DNA of 64,000 bases from the NCBI GenBank assembly GCA_020540725.1, contig JAJBSL010000005.1:78208-142207 (forward strand), read 5' to 3'. Below the pieces are notes generated by a model. That model ran no database searches, was not told where the DNA came from, and saw nothing but the letters and a program-made list of their open reading frames with translations. Source of the stretch: Lachnospiraceae bacterium EP-SM-12S-S03 (GTDB lineage Bacteria > Bacillota > Clostridia > Lachnospirales > Lachnospiraceae). Below are positions 27,693 to 36,573 of this stretch, one piece after another; positions within the stretch are counted from its first letter, which is position 1, and the number at the start of each line of letters is the position of its first letter. The translations under genes were made by a program, and so were the position numbers.

Positions 27693-29585
27693 ATGAAGAA
27701 GAACAGACGTACTTTTGGGAAGATTTTGATGATTCTGATGATTATATTTTTCTATCTTCCGATTTTATATATGATCATATTTTCCTTTAATGATGGAAAA
27801 TCATTGACGCATTTTACTGGATTTTCTCTTCGTTGGTACCGGCATATGCTGGAATCACGAGATATGATGGAAGCCCTTTATACGACGTTTAGTGTGGCGA
27901 TTCTGGCAACGCTTATTTCAACGGTGGCAGGAACGATTGCGGCCATCGGACTAAGTAAGTCAAAGAAAATTATCCGCAATTTGATGGAGCAGGTGAACAA
28001 CCTTCCGATGATGAATCCGGAGATTGTAACAGCCATAGGGTTCATGCTTCTTTTCATTACATTTAAAGTTGAAAAAGGTTATGTAACCATGTTGCTTGCG
28101 CATATAGCATTCTGTATTCCGTACGTGATGCTATCGGTGATGCCGAAAATCAAGCAGTTAGATCCGAATCTTGCGGATGCGGCGATGGATTTGGGCTGCA
28201 CGCCATGGCAGGCGTTGATGAAAGTTATTGTGCCCCAGATCACACCGGGAATCGTGTCGGGAGCATTGATTGCATTTACCATGTCAGTAGATGATTTTAT
28301 CATTTCTTATTTTGTGACAGGGGGAGGCGTCAAGAACTTAAGTATTATTGTCTATACCATGAGTAAGCGTGTGAACCCAAGTATCAATGCGGTATCTACT
28401 CTTGTGGTTGTGAGCATTACATTTGTACTTCTGATCATTAACCTTGCACCAATGCTGGCAGCGAAACGCAGGAAGAAAGATGTGATTGCAAGGAAGAACC
28501 GGGTACTTCCGGCGGTGGCAGCAGTGCTTGTGGTGTCCCTTGTGGCGGGTGTTGTTTACTTTGGAAATGAGAAGAAAGAGCGTCCATTTGAAGGGCAGAC
28601 ACTTCATATTTACAACTGGGGAGAATACACTGGTGAAAATATCATTGGAGACTTTGAAAAAGAAACCGGAGCAAAAGTTGTAATGGAGAACTTTGACTCC
28701 AATGAGCAAATGTACATCAAGGTAGCAAACGGTGAACCTTATGACATCCTTGTCCCAAGTGATTATATGATTCAGAGATTGATTCAGGAAGATCTGCTTC
28801 AGAAGCTGGATCATTCGAAATTGGATTGTCTGGATAAACTGGCGGATAGTGTGAAAAATCTTCCTTACGATCCGGGAAATGAGTATTCGATACCTTATTT
28901 TTGGGGAACGGTAGGAATTGTATATGATAAGACTAAAGTGGATATCAAGGATCTAGAAGAAGAAGGATTTGGTATTTTCCTGGATCAAAAATACAAGGGA
29001 GAAGTATATCTCTACGATTCGGAACGAGATTCTTTCATGATGGCGCTGAAAGATCTTGGATATTCCATGAACACCACAAATAAACAGGAACTTCAGGAAG
29101 CTTACGAATGGCTTGTGAAGTGTGTGGAGACGATGGATACAGAGATCGTAACCGATGAGATCATAGACAATATGGCACAGGGAAGAAAAGCGCTCGGTCT
29201 CATTTATTCCGGAGACGCAACCTATGTGATGGAAGAAAATGAGAATATGGGTTATTATATGCCAAAAGAAGGAACCAATCTTTGGTCGGATGCGATGGTC
29301 ATTCCGAAGAATGCTAAGAATCCGGATCTTGCACACGCATTTATTAATTTTGCAAGCGACTATGCCGGTGCTTATGATAACTCAAGCTATGTGGGATATA
29401 CTTCCGCAAATCAGGAAGTTATGGATGCTATTTACGGAGAAGGTGGAGAATACGAAGGAATTGATGCGTATATTCCGAGAACAGATAATAAAAATGATGA
29501 GGTTTTCGAATATAACGCAGAAACAAAGAAAATCATAGGAGATCTGTGGAGCAGAGTAAAGATTGCAGCAAGTAATGCGAGGTAG
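27693..29585 (+). CDS. potCD: fused permease and substrate-binding protein, PotC-PotD
   Basis: 630 residues. Residues 1-~265 are PotC: six helices and an EAA loop DAAMDLGCTPWQALMKVIVPQITPG. A further membrane helix follows at ~272-295 (RVLPAVAAVLVVSLVAG), and residues ~300-630 are a PotD-type periplasmic-binding-protein fold (LHIYNWGEYTGENIIGDFEKETG, later LIYSGDATYVMEEN). The binding protein is therefore tethered to the permease rather than being a lipoprotein. One gene replaces two, completing a three-gene polyamine importer with potA and potB. The extra helix places the binding domain outside the cell. Confidence 0.93.
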   Translation: MKKNRRTFGKILMILMIIFFYLPILYMIIFSFNDGKSLTHFTGFSLRWYRHMLESRDMMEALYTTFSVAILATLISTVAGTIAAIGLSKSKKIIRNLMEQVNNLPMMNPEIVTAIGFMLLFITFKVEKGYVTMLLAHIAFCIPYVMLSVMPKIKQLDPNLADAAMDLGCTPWQALMKVIVPQITPGIVSGALIAFTMSVDDFIISYFVTGGGVKNLSIIVYTMSKRVNPSINAVSTLVVVSITFVLLIINLAPMLAAKRRKKDVIARKNRVLPAVAAVLVVSLVAGVVYFGNEKKERPFEGQTLHIYNWGEYTGENIIGDFEKETGAKVVMENFDSNEQMYIKVANGEPYDILVPSDYMIQRLIQEDLLQKLDHSKLDCLDKLADSVKNLPYDPGNEYSIPYFWGTVGIVYDKTKVDIKDLEEEGFGIFLDQKYKGEVYLYDSERDSFMMALKDLGYSMNTTNKQELQEAYEWLVKCVETMDTEIVTDEIIDNMAQGRKALGLIYSGDATYVMEENENMGYYMPKEGTNLWSDAMVIPKNAKNPDLAHAFINFASDYAGAYDNSSYVGYTSANQEVMDAIYGEGGEYEGIDAYIPRTDNKNDEVFEYNAETKKIIGDLWSRVKIAASNAR

Positions 29586-29624
29586 AAACGAAATAATGTA
29601 AGGTGAATATGATTTGGATATAAT

Positions 29625-29655
29625 CGAGGAGCGGCTCAATGTGGGCCGCTCCTCG
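29625..29655 (+). terminator. GC-rich hairpin after potCD
   Basis: An 11-bp perfect stem CGAGGAGCGGC (29625-29635) with its complement at 29645-29655. No T-run follows, so termination may need another factor, or the hairpin may protect the mRNA end. Confidence 0.6.
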
Positions 29656-29992
29656 AAAATCGTTATTTATCTTGTCTTTTATAATATGATATGTTAGACT
29701 ACAAATAATCACTTGAAGTCTTCAAGTAATCAGTAACAATTCATTTTTATCTGAAGAACATTTCATGGGGATTCCCCAGGGTTTTCAACAGATTAATTTC
29801 GATATTTCCGGGGGAAAACTTGATAATCTCAGGTGTATTTCTTATACTTATATTAGATAGAGTGAACCCTCCGTCTAATGTACGCTTCGCGAGAATGCAC
29901 AGCGATTCGAAGGATGCACCAAGAGTCGCAAGCGAGGCTTGAAGATGAATCCTTATTCTTCGGGGATATCCAAAAGAAAAGGAGGAGTTTAT
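29656..29992. other. 337-bp gene-free stretch with palindromes and a promoter
   Basis: It contains ACTTGAAG-T-CTTCAAGT (29711-29727), a second dyad TGGGGA-T-TCCCCA near 29768, and a promoter at 29820-29848. No coding frame of note is seen apart from the upstream extension of the next gene. The G-rich part near 29880-29940 has several short hairpins. Confidence 0.6.
29820..29848 (+). promoter_or_regulatory. promoter of the Rpn-like gene
   Basis: TTGATA (29820-29825), 17-bp spacer, TATACT (29843-29848). The leader to the ATG at 29993 is about 140 bases long and contains hairpins. Confidence 0.6.
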
Positions 29993-30913
29993 ATGGAACT
30001 AAAAGAAAACAGAGAATGTAAGAACAGCGTATTTGTCGATTTGTTTTATGAGGATGAAACGGCTGAGGAAAATGACATTGCCCTTTACAATGCTCTTCAT
30101 GAAGAACCGTTGCCGCCGGGAACGACTATCGAGAAAATCTGTGTAGACAATAAGCTTTACATGAATTTCAAAAATGATGTGTCTTTTGGAATTGGTGGAA
30201 AGGTATTAGTGTTTGGAGAGCATCAGTCTACGGTAAATGAAAATATGCCTTTACGAAGTCTGCTTTATCTCGGAAGGGCCTATGAGCAGATGATTCCGGT
30301 ACAAGATCGTTATCGCCGAAATCTAGTGCCGATTCCTAAACCAGAAATTTATACTTTTTATAATGGAAAAGAAAAATGGGCAAAGGAAAAGGTACTGAAA
30401 CTTTCGGATGCATTTATGATTCGAGACGAGAATCCCGTAGTGGAATTGAAGGTAAAGGTTATCAATATCAATCCAGAGCAGAAGCATGAGATACTAGAAC
30501 GATGCCGTGTCCTAAAGGATTATAGTACTTTTATTGATACGATTCGAAAGTATCAGAACCTGGGAGAAGAAGAGCCTTACCGGAAAGCGATCGAGGAGTG
30601 CATTGCAAAAGATGTTCTTGCAGACTATCTCAGGAAAAAAGGGAGTGAGGTTGTCAATATGTTGATGTCAGAATATAATTACGAACAGGATATCGAAGTG
30701 CAGAGAGAAGAGGCTTATGAAGAGGGGAAGAAAGTTGGAATCGAAACTGGACAAAAATTAGGCAGAGTAGAAGGCGAAATCATGGGGACGATAAGAACAT
30801 GTAAAGAGTTTCACGCATCTACAGAGGAAATTTTGAAAAAATTAATGGAGAACTTTTCTTTGACAAAAAAGAAAGCAGAGGAGTATATGGAAAAATACGA
30901 TTTTGAAAAATAA
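29993..30913 (+). CDS. Rpn-family / PD-(D/E)XK nuclease-like protein
   Basis: 306 residues from the ATG at 29993, which has AAAGGAGGAG upstream. The N-terminal two-thirds matches the Rpn/PD-(D/E)XK transposase-related family common in Clostridia: KNSVFVDLFYED, VLVFGEHQSTVNENMPLR with the acidic active-site region, then LRSLLYLGRAYEQM. The C-terminus has a helical segment with EEGKKVGIETGQKLGRVEGE repeats typical of the family. These proteins are recombination-promoting or defence-linked nucleases. It stands alone with its own promoter; no other mobile-element gene is adjacent. Confidence 0.8.
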   Translation: MELKENRECKNSVFVDLFYEDETAEENDIALYNALHEEPLPPGTTIEKICVDNKLYMNFKNDVSFGIGGKVLVFGEHQSTVNENMPLRSLLYLGRAYEQMIPVQDRYRRNLVPIPKPEIYTFYNGKEKWAKEKVLKLSDAFMIRDENPVVELKVKVININPEQKHEILERCRVLKDYSTFIDTIRKYQNLGEEEPYRKAIEECIAKDVLADYLRKKGSEVVNMLMSEYNYEQDIEVQREEAYEEGKKVGIETGQKLGRVEGEIMGTIRTCKEFHASTEEILKKLMENFSLTKKKAEEYMEKYDFEK

Positions 30914-31049
30914 CACGAAAGAATTGATGATTAGTAAGAGCGGAAGATATGCATATGGATGGTGTGTTTTTCGCGTTACTCATTGTTGAAAAGATTTCAG
31001 TTTTTTGCTACTACTACATTTTAGTTTCGTAATTCAGGGGAGTCACGAC

Positions 31050-31100
31050 TTGACTTTTGAAAGTGAGTCATATATAACTAAAGGGTAGTTATATATGACT
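31050..31100 (+). promoter_or_regulatory. feo promoter with 15-bp-arm operator
   Basis: TTGACT (31050-31055), 17-bp spacer and TATAAC (31073-31078). A perfect inverted repeat with 15-bp arms and a 5-bp centre (31066-31100, arms starting AGTCATATATAACTA) covers the -10 and start point. This is a repressor site; an iron-sensing regulator is expected for feo genes but none is encoded here. Confidence 0.75.
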
Positions 31101-31112
31101 AAGGAGTAGAAT

Positions 31113-33455
31113 ATGAAATTAAATGAACTAATGATAGGAAGTACAGCGACAATACTTCATGTGGGCGGAAGTGGTTCTTTGCGCCAGCATTTTTTGGATA
31201 TGGGGCTCATACAAGGAACAGAGGTGACGGTAGTAAAGTATGCACCTATGGGAGATCCCATCGAGCTTCGTATTCATGGATATGAATTAACGATTCGTCT
31301 GGCAGATGCGGAAAATATTGAGATCAGTAAGCCGCATCATGCGAAAGAAGAGAAGATAAAAGCGAAGGCAAAGGTTTTGAAACAGGAAGTGCATCATCCG
31401 GGGTACGGAGAAGGTGGAAAGTTCCATGACCGCAAAGAGGAAAATCCGCTTCCGGACAGTGAGAAGATTACGTTTGCACTTGTCGGAAACCAGAATTGCG
31501 GAAAAACAACGTTATTCAATCAGCTTACCGGATCCAAACAACACGTGGGCAACTTCCCGGGAGTTACGGTGGATCGAAAAGACGGTGTAATCCGGGGATA
31601 TGATAATACACTGATTACAGACTTGCCGGGAATTTATTCCATGTCACCTTACAGTAGTGAAGAAATCGTGACAAGAGAGTTTGTGATTCGTGAGAAGCCG
31701 AAGGGAATCATCAACATTGTGGATGCGACCAATATTGAACGAAATCTGTATTTGACCATGCAGCTTTTGGAATTGGGACGCCCGATGGTCGTGGCATTGA
31801 ATATGATGGATGAACTTCGTGAAAATGATGGTGCGGTTCTCGTCAATGAGATGGAAGAGAAGCTTGGGGTTCCGGTAATTCCTATTTCAGCGGCAAAGGG
31901 AGAAGGAATTGAGGAACTGATTCGTCATGCCGTGCATGTGGCGAAATATCAGGAGTACCCTTTGGAAACTGATTTCTGTAAGCGGGAAGAGGGAATCCAC
32001 AGAGGGCTCCATGCGGTGATGCATCTGATCGAAGACCATGCACAGGCAGCGGAAATTCCGGTGCGATTTGCTGCCAGTAAGATCATGGAGGGAGACGAGA
32101 AGATTCTGGAGCAGTTGAAGCTGACTGTAAATGAGAAGAATCTTCTGGAAGATATTGCAAAGCAGACAGAGGAAGAGACAGGGTTTGACCGTTCTGCAGC
32201 AGTTGCACAGATGCGGTTTGAGTATATTGAAGCTGTGTGTAGTGAAACGGTCATTAAGCCGAAGGAAAGTAAGGAACGGATCAGAAGTCAGAAAATGGAT
32301 CACTTCCTAACGGGAAAATATACGGGAATCCCTGCTTTTATCGGGATTATGGGAATCGTGTTCTGGCTGACATTCAATGTGATCGGCTCGTTTTTGCAAG
32401 GGGTGCTTGAGAAGGGAATTACAGTTTTAACAGGGCTTGTGGATCAAGCCATGGCAGCGGCGAATGTGAGTGATGTAATCCGGTCTCTTGTAATCGATGG
32501 AGTATTCAACGGAGTAGGAGGCGTACTAAGTTTCCTGCCGATCATTGTAACGTTGTTTTTCTTCCTGTCTATATTGGAAGACAGCGGATATATGGCCCGT
32601 GTTGCCTTTATCATGGATAAACTTTTGAGAAAACTGGGATTATCCGGACGGAGTATCGTGCCGATGCTCATCGGATTCGGCTGTACGGTGCCGGGTGTTA
32701 TGGCAAGCCGTACCCTTCCTTCTGAACGAGACAGGAAGATGACGATCCTTTTAACACCGTTTATGAGCTGTACGGCGAAACTTCCGATCTATGGGTTCTT
32801 CACGGCGGCATTTTTCCCGAACCGGGGAGGTCTTATCATGACCGGATTATATGTATTCGGAATTGTGATGGGTATTCTGATGGCATTGATTTTTAAGAAA
32901 ACTGCATTTAAAGGGGAGGCCGTTCCTTTTGTAATGGAACTGCCGAACTACCGTATGCCGGGAGCGAAAAATGTGCTGCATCTTCTGTGGGATAAGGCGA
33001 AAGATTTCCTGCAGAGAGCTTTTACGGTGATTTTTGTGGCAACTATTGTAATCTGGTTTTTACAGAATTTTGATACAGGTCTGCATATGGTGACAGATTC
33101 TCAGAACAGTATTCTTGCTCTTTTAGCAGGATTTCTTTCTCCGGTATTCCTTCCGGTTGGCTTTGGTGACTGGAGGATCGTAACGGCATTGATTTCCGGA
33201 TTTCTTGCGAAAGAAAGCGTGGTATCTTCGTTACAGGTGTTGTTTGGAAGCAAGGCGATGCTGCAGGGAAGTATTACAACGGCAGGTGCGGCATCACTTC
33301 TTGTGTTCTGCCTGCTTTATACACCTTGTGTGGCTGCTATCGCTTCTGTAAAAAGAGAACTTGGGGGCAAATGGGCAGCCGGAATGGTTGCAGGACAGTG
33401 TGTCATTGCCTGGATTGCGGCTTTTGTGGTTTATCATATCGGAATTCTTTTGTAA
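31113..33455 (+). CDS. feoB: ferrous iron transporter, FeoA-FeoB fusion
   Basis: 780 residues. Residues 1-~72 form a FeoA (SH3-like) domain, LRQHFLDMGLIQGTEVTVV. After a charged linker, the FeoB G domain has G1 GNQNCGKTT, G3 DLPG and G4 NMMD. The membrane part has two Gate motifs, including GFGCTVPGVMASRTL. Fusion of FeoA to FeoB in one chain occurs in several Clostridia. The protein imports Fe2+ using GTP. AAGGAG precedes the ATG, and a strong operator overlaps the promoter. Confidence 0.95.
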   Translation: MKLNELMIGSTATILHVGGSGSLRQHFLDMGLIQGTEVTVVKYAPMGDPIELRIHGYELTIRLADAENIEISKPHHAKEEKIKAKAKVLKQEVHHPGYGEGGKFHDRKEENPLPDSEKITFALVGNQNCGKTTLFNQLTGSKQHVGNFPGVTVDRKDGVIRGYDNTLITDLPGIYSMSPYSSEEIVTREFVIREKPKGIINIVDATNIERNLYLTMQLLELGRPMVVALNMMDELRENDGAVLVNEMEEKLGVPVIPISAAKGEGIEELIRHAVHVAKYQEYPLETDFCKREEGIHRGLHAVMHLIEDHAQAAEIPVRFAASKIMEGDEKILEQLKLTVNEKNLLEDIAKQTEEETGFDRSAAVAQMRFEYIEAVCSETVIKPKESKERIRSQKMDHFLTGKYTGIPAFIGIMGIVFWLTFNVIGSFLQGVLEKGITVLTGLVDQAMAAANVSDVIRSLVIDGVFNGVGGVLSFLPIIVTLFFFLSILEDSGYMARVAFIMDKLLRKLGLSGRSIVPMLIGFGCTVPGVMASRTLPSERDRKMTILLTPFMSCTAKLPIYGFFTAAFFPNRGGLIMTGLYVFGIVMGILMALIFKKTAFKGEAVPFVMELPNYRMPGAKNVLHLLWDKAKDFLQRAFTVIFVATIVIWFLQNFDTGLHMVTDSQNSILALLAGFLSPVFLPVGFGDWRIVTALISGFLAKESVVSSLQVLFGSKAMLQGSITTAGAASLLVFCLLYTPCVAAIASVKRELGGKWAAGMVAGQCVIAWIAAFVVYHIGILL

Positions 33456-33490
33456 TATCGAATTCCATAAGAAGCTCTTATGTAATAAAT

Positions 33491-33526
33491 AATGCTCCAT
33501 TTTAACTTTAGTTAAGGTGGAGCATT
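33491..33526 (+). terminator. stem-loop after feoB
   Basis: AATGCTCCA (33491-33499) pairs with TGGAGCATT (33518-33526), with an inner TTAACT/AGTTAA stem; only a short T-stretch follows. Confidence 0.6.
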
Positions 33527-33568
33527 TATGCTGAAAGATATCAGAACAAAAAAGAGGAGGAATGGAAG

Positions 33569-35023
33569 ATGAGACTATTGCTTGCAGAAGATGAAAAACC
33601 GTTATCAAAAGCGCTGACGGCTATTTTAGAGAGAAATCATTATTCGGTGGATGCGGTTTATGATGGGCAGGAAGCGTTGGAGTATTTGGAAGCGGATAAT
33701 TACGATGGTGTAATTCTGGATATTATGATGCCGAAGGTGGATGGACTTACTGTTTTAAAGAAAATAAGAACCCGGGGAAATTTGATTCCGGTGCTGTTAT
33801 TGACGGCAAAATCCGAAGTGGACGATAAGGTGGAGGGATTGGATGCGGGAGCCAATGACTATTTGGCGAAGCCGTTCCACTCCAAGGAACTTTTGGCCAG
33901 GATCCGGGCGATGACACGGACACAGACCGAAGGGAAATTTCCAAATGAGGGATTGCACAAGAAACTAAGACAAAAAGAGATGACAAAAGAAATGGGGGAG
34001 ATGTCTCCGGAAGTTCCTTATGAGTCTAGATATTTTTCTGTGTCTTTGGATCAGGAAGGAAATGTGATTGCTACGGATATTGAGAAAGTCGCGAGAATTG
34101 ATGAGACTGATGCAGAGGCATATGCAGAAACTATTTGGGAAAAGGAAAGTGAAAGAGGATTTACAGATGAATATCGGTATGCGGTTGTTTCGACAGACGA
34201 AGGGAAACGGATCATTTTCCTTGATTGCGGACGAAGTCTTTCTACGTTTCAGAATCTTGTGTTTACGATGGCAGGTGTGTCTGCCGTGGGGCTTCTCGCA
34301 GTGCTTGTACTTATGATTTCCTTGTCGGCACGCATTGTCCGTCCGTTTTCGGAGAACTATGAAAAGCAGAAGCGATTCATTACAGATGCAGGACATGAAC
34401 TGAAAACGCCGCTGACCATTATTGATGCAGATGCAGAAATTTTGGAAATGGATTTCGGAGAAAATGAATGGTTGGCAGATATTCAAGGACAGACGAAACG
34501 TCTGGCGGATCTGACCAATGATCTGATTCTGCTTTCCCGTATGGAGGAAGCTGGAGGAAAGGAGAGGATTGTGGAATTTCCTTTATCTGATGCGGCAGAA
34601 GAAACAGTGGCTGCATTTCAGTCACTTGCCGTAACACAGAATAAAGTATTGGAGAGCAAAATTGCGCCTATGGTTTCTATAGTGGGAGATGAAAAGGCAA
34701 TTCGCCGTCTGATCACAATTCTTTTGGATAATGCAGTCAAATACTCGGATGAAGAGGGACGGATCCTTTTGACTCTTGAAAAACAGAAAAAGCGTATCTG
34801 CCTGACTGTTTATAATACGACAGAATCCATTGCAAAAGAGCAGACTGCCCATCTGTTTGACCGTTTTTATCGAACAGACAGTTCCAGAAATTCAGGAACG
34901 GGAGGATATGGACTGGGGCTTTCCATAGCAGCGGCAACGGTGGAGGCTCACAAAGGCAGGATCAAAGCGGAAACGGAAGACGAGAAGTCTCTGACGGTTA
35001 CGGTTACATTTTCAATTGCATAG
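33569..35023 (+). pseudogene. in-frame fusion of a response-regulator receiver with a truncated histidine kinase
   Basis: 484 residues. Residues 1-~115 are an OmpR-type receiver (LLLAEDE, phosphoacceptor Asp51 in VILDIMMPKVDG, Lys101), but no winged-helix DNA-binding domain follows. From ~135 the sequence becomes the middle of a sensor kinase: an extracellular sensor part (PYESRYFSVSLD), one membrane helix (~229-252), HisKA with His276 in DAGHELKTPL, and an intact ATPase domain ending in GYGLGLSIA. The kinase's first membrane helix and the regulator's output domain are both missing, as expected from one in-frame deletion joining neighbouring genes. The topology is then inconsistent for the sensor part. 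GGAGGAATGG precedes the ATG, so it may still be expressed. Confidence 0.8.
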
Positions 35024-35030
35024 AGAAGAA

Positions 35031-35070
35031 AAAATCAGTAGTACGATAATTCGTATTGCTGATTTTTTTT
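35031..35070 (+). terminator. intrinsic terminator after the fusion gene
   Basis: AAAATCAG (35031-35038) pairs with CTGATTTT (35059-35066), with an inner TACGA/TCGTA stem, and a run of eight T residues follows. Confidence 0.92.
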
Positions 35071-35079
35071 ATAAGAAAT

Positions 35080-35122
35080 GTTAAATCTATTTAAAGTCGA
35101 TTTAAGGTTTTGCTTATATAGT
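35080..35122 (+). promoter_or_regulatory. TTTAA-type direct repeats and -10 of the VTC operon
   Basis: GTTAAAT, TTTAAAG and TTTAAGG occur at ~10-11-bp steps (35080, 35090, 35101), followed by TATAGT (35117-35122) with no -35 match. Repeats at this spacing that end at the -35 position are typical OmpR-family activator sites. Confidence 0.55.
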
Positions 35123-35153
35123 AGAGGGCGTACTAAGTGAAAGGGGTTGGATT

Positions 35154-35873
35154 ATGAAATATCAAATGACATTTAAGCGGTATGAACTGAAATATTTGCT
35201 GACAAGAAAAGAAAAAGAGGCAGTGTTGAAAAGTATGGAACCATACATGCAATTGGATAAATACGGAAGGACAACAATAAGAAATATTTATTTTGATACC
35301 GATACATTCCGGTTGATCCGCAAATCTTTGGAAAAGCCGGTATATAAAGAAAAACTTCGAGTCCGAAGTTATGAGAGGGCGGAAGGAACGGCACCGGTAT
35401 TTGTAGAACTGAAGAAAAAGTACCAGTCCGTTGTGTATAAAAGAAGACTTGTACTTCCGGAGTCGGAAGTCATGGATTGTTTTTCACATGGAAAGCCGCT
35501 TCCGGACGCCTCGCAGATAGGAAAAGAAATCAGCTATTTTCGTAACTATTATGAAGGATTGCAGCCAACGGTGTTTCTTACATATGAAAGAGAAGCCTAC
35601 TATGCTCTTGACGGGAGTGATTTTCGGGTAACTTTTGACGAAAATATTTTATACAGGCAGGATAATTTTTCTCTGGGAAGTAACATTTACGGAACGCCTA
35701 TATTAGAGGAAGGAGAAACTTTGATGGAAATTAAAACTTCCGGAGGCATTCCGCTTTGGATGAGTCATACGCTTACGAAACATCAGTTATTTAAAACATC
35801 GTTTTCAAAATATGGAACTGCATATATGCAAATAGAAGAAGAGAGAAGAGAAGGAGGAAAACAATATGCATAA
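35154..35873 (+). CDS. VTC-domain polyphosphate-polymerase-like protein
   Basis: 239 residues. It starts FKRYELKYLLTRKEK, continues NIYFDTDTFRLIRKSL and KEKLRVRSY with FVELKKKY, and ends EIKTSGGIPLWMSHTL. These basic and acidic strands form the tunnel of VTC/CYTH-like enzymes, which in yeast make polyphosphate from ATP. Bacterial members are poorly characterised. The gene overlaps the DUF4956 membrane-protein gene by eight bases, so the polymerase domain probably works at the membrane with that partner. Confidence 0.9.
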   Translation: MKYQMTFKRYELKYLLTRKEKEAVLKSMEPYMQLDKYGRTTIRNIYFDTDTFRLIRKSLEKPVYKEKLRVRSYERAEGTAPVFVELKKKYQSVVYKRRLVLPESEVMDCFSHGKPLPDASQIGKEISYFRNYYEGLQPTVFLTYEREAYYALDGSDFRVTFDENILYRQDNFSLGSNIYGTPILEEGETLMEIKTSGGIPLWMSHTLTKHQLFKTSFSKYGTAYMQIEEERREGGKQYA

Positions 35874-36561
35874 TACAATTTTCGGAGGAATTTTTGATAC
35901 AGATATGACGAATGTGATCTATATATCGGATTTTCTTCTTTGCATTGGAGTGGCGCTTGTAATCGGCTTGATCCTTGCCGGAACCTATATGTGGGGAACG
36001 AGATATACGAAGAGTTTTGTGGCGACACTTGCTGTACTTCCGGCGATCGTTTGTGTGGTCATTATGATGGTAAATGGAAATGTAGGTGCAGGAGTAGCTG
36101 TGGCAGGAGCATTCAGCCTTGTACGTTTCCGTTCCGTACCGGGATCAGCCAAAGAAATCGGAGCAATCTTCCTTACGATGGGCACAGGACTTGTAGTTGG
36201 GATGGGATATCTCGCGTATGCGCTTTTGGTAGCCATACTACTGGGAGGAGTGACACTTCTTTATAACCGGCTGGATTTCGGATCACGGAAAAATGGTGCG
36301 CTTTACAAGACGATGCATATCACGATCCCGGAAGATCTGGACTACTCAGGAGTATTTGACTCAGTGCTGAATACATATACAAAAGACTTTGAGTTAGTGC
36401 AGGTGAAAACAACGAACATGGGAAGTTTATTTAAACTGACATATAATATGACACTAAAAAATGTAGGAGAAGAAAAAAATCTGATTGATGAACTTCGCTG
36501 CAGAAATGGAAATTTAGAGATTACGATGTCCCGACAGGAAACAGTAATCGGGGAATTATAG
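35866..36561 (+). CDS. DUF4956 membrane protein
   Basis: 231 residues: four membrane helices in residues ~20-135, a conserved GAFSLVRFRSVPGSAKEIGAIFLTMGTGLVVGMGY segment, and a soluble C-terminal half. DUF4956 proteins commonly sit beside VTC genes and are thought to form their membrane partner, as yeast VTC domains are carried by membrane proteins. The role is inferred from this pairing. It starts within the VTC gene and is followed after 12 bp by the lipoprotein gene. Confidence 0.88.
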   Translation: MHNTIFGGIFDTDMTNVIYISDFLLCIGVALVIGLILAGTYMWGTRYTKSFVATLAVLPAIVCVVIMMVNGNVGAGVAVAGAFSLVRFRSVPGSAKEIGAIFLTMGTGLVVGMGYLAYALLVAILLGGVTLLYNRLDFGSRKNGALYKTMHITIPEDLDYSGVFDSVLNTYTKDFELVQVKTTNMGSLFKLTYNMTLKNVGEEKNLIDELRCRNGNLEITMSRQETVIGEL

Positions 36562-36573
36562 GAGGCGATAACG

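Noticed and set aside
30927..30989. Short frame starting MISKSGRYA, like the start of an Rrf2 regulator
   Set aside because: Only 20 codons, with no continuation of the Rrf2 fold in any frame; too short to call a remnant.
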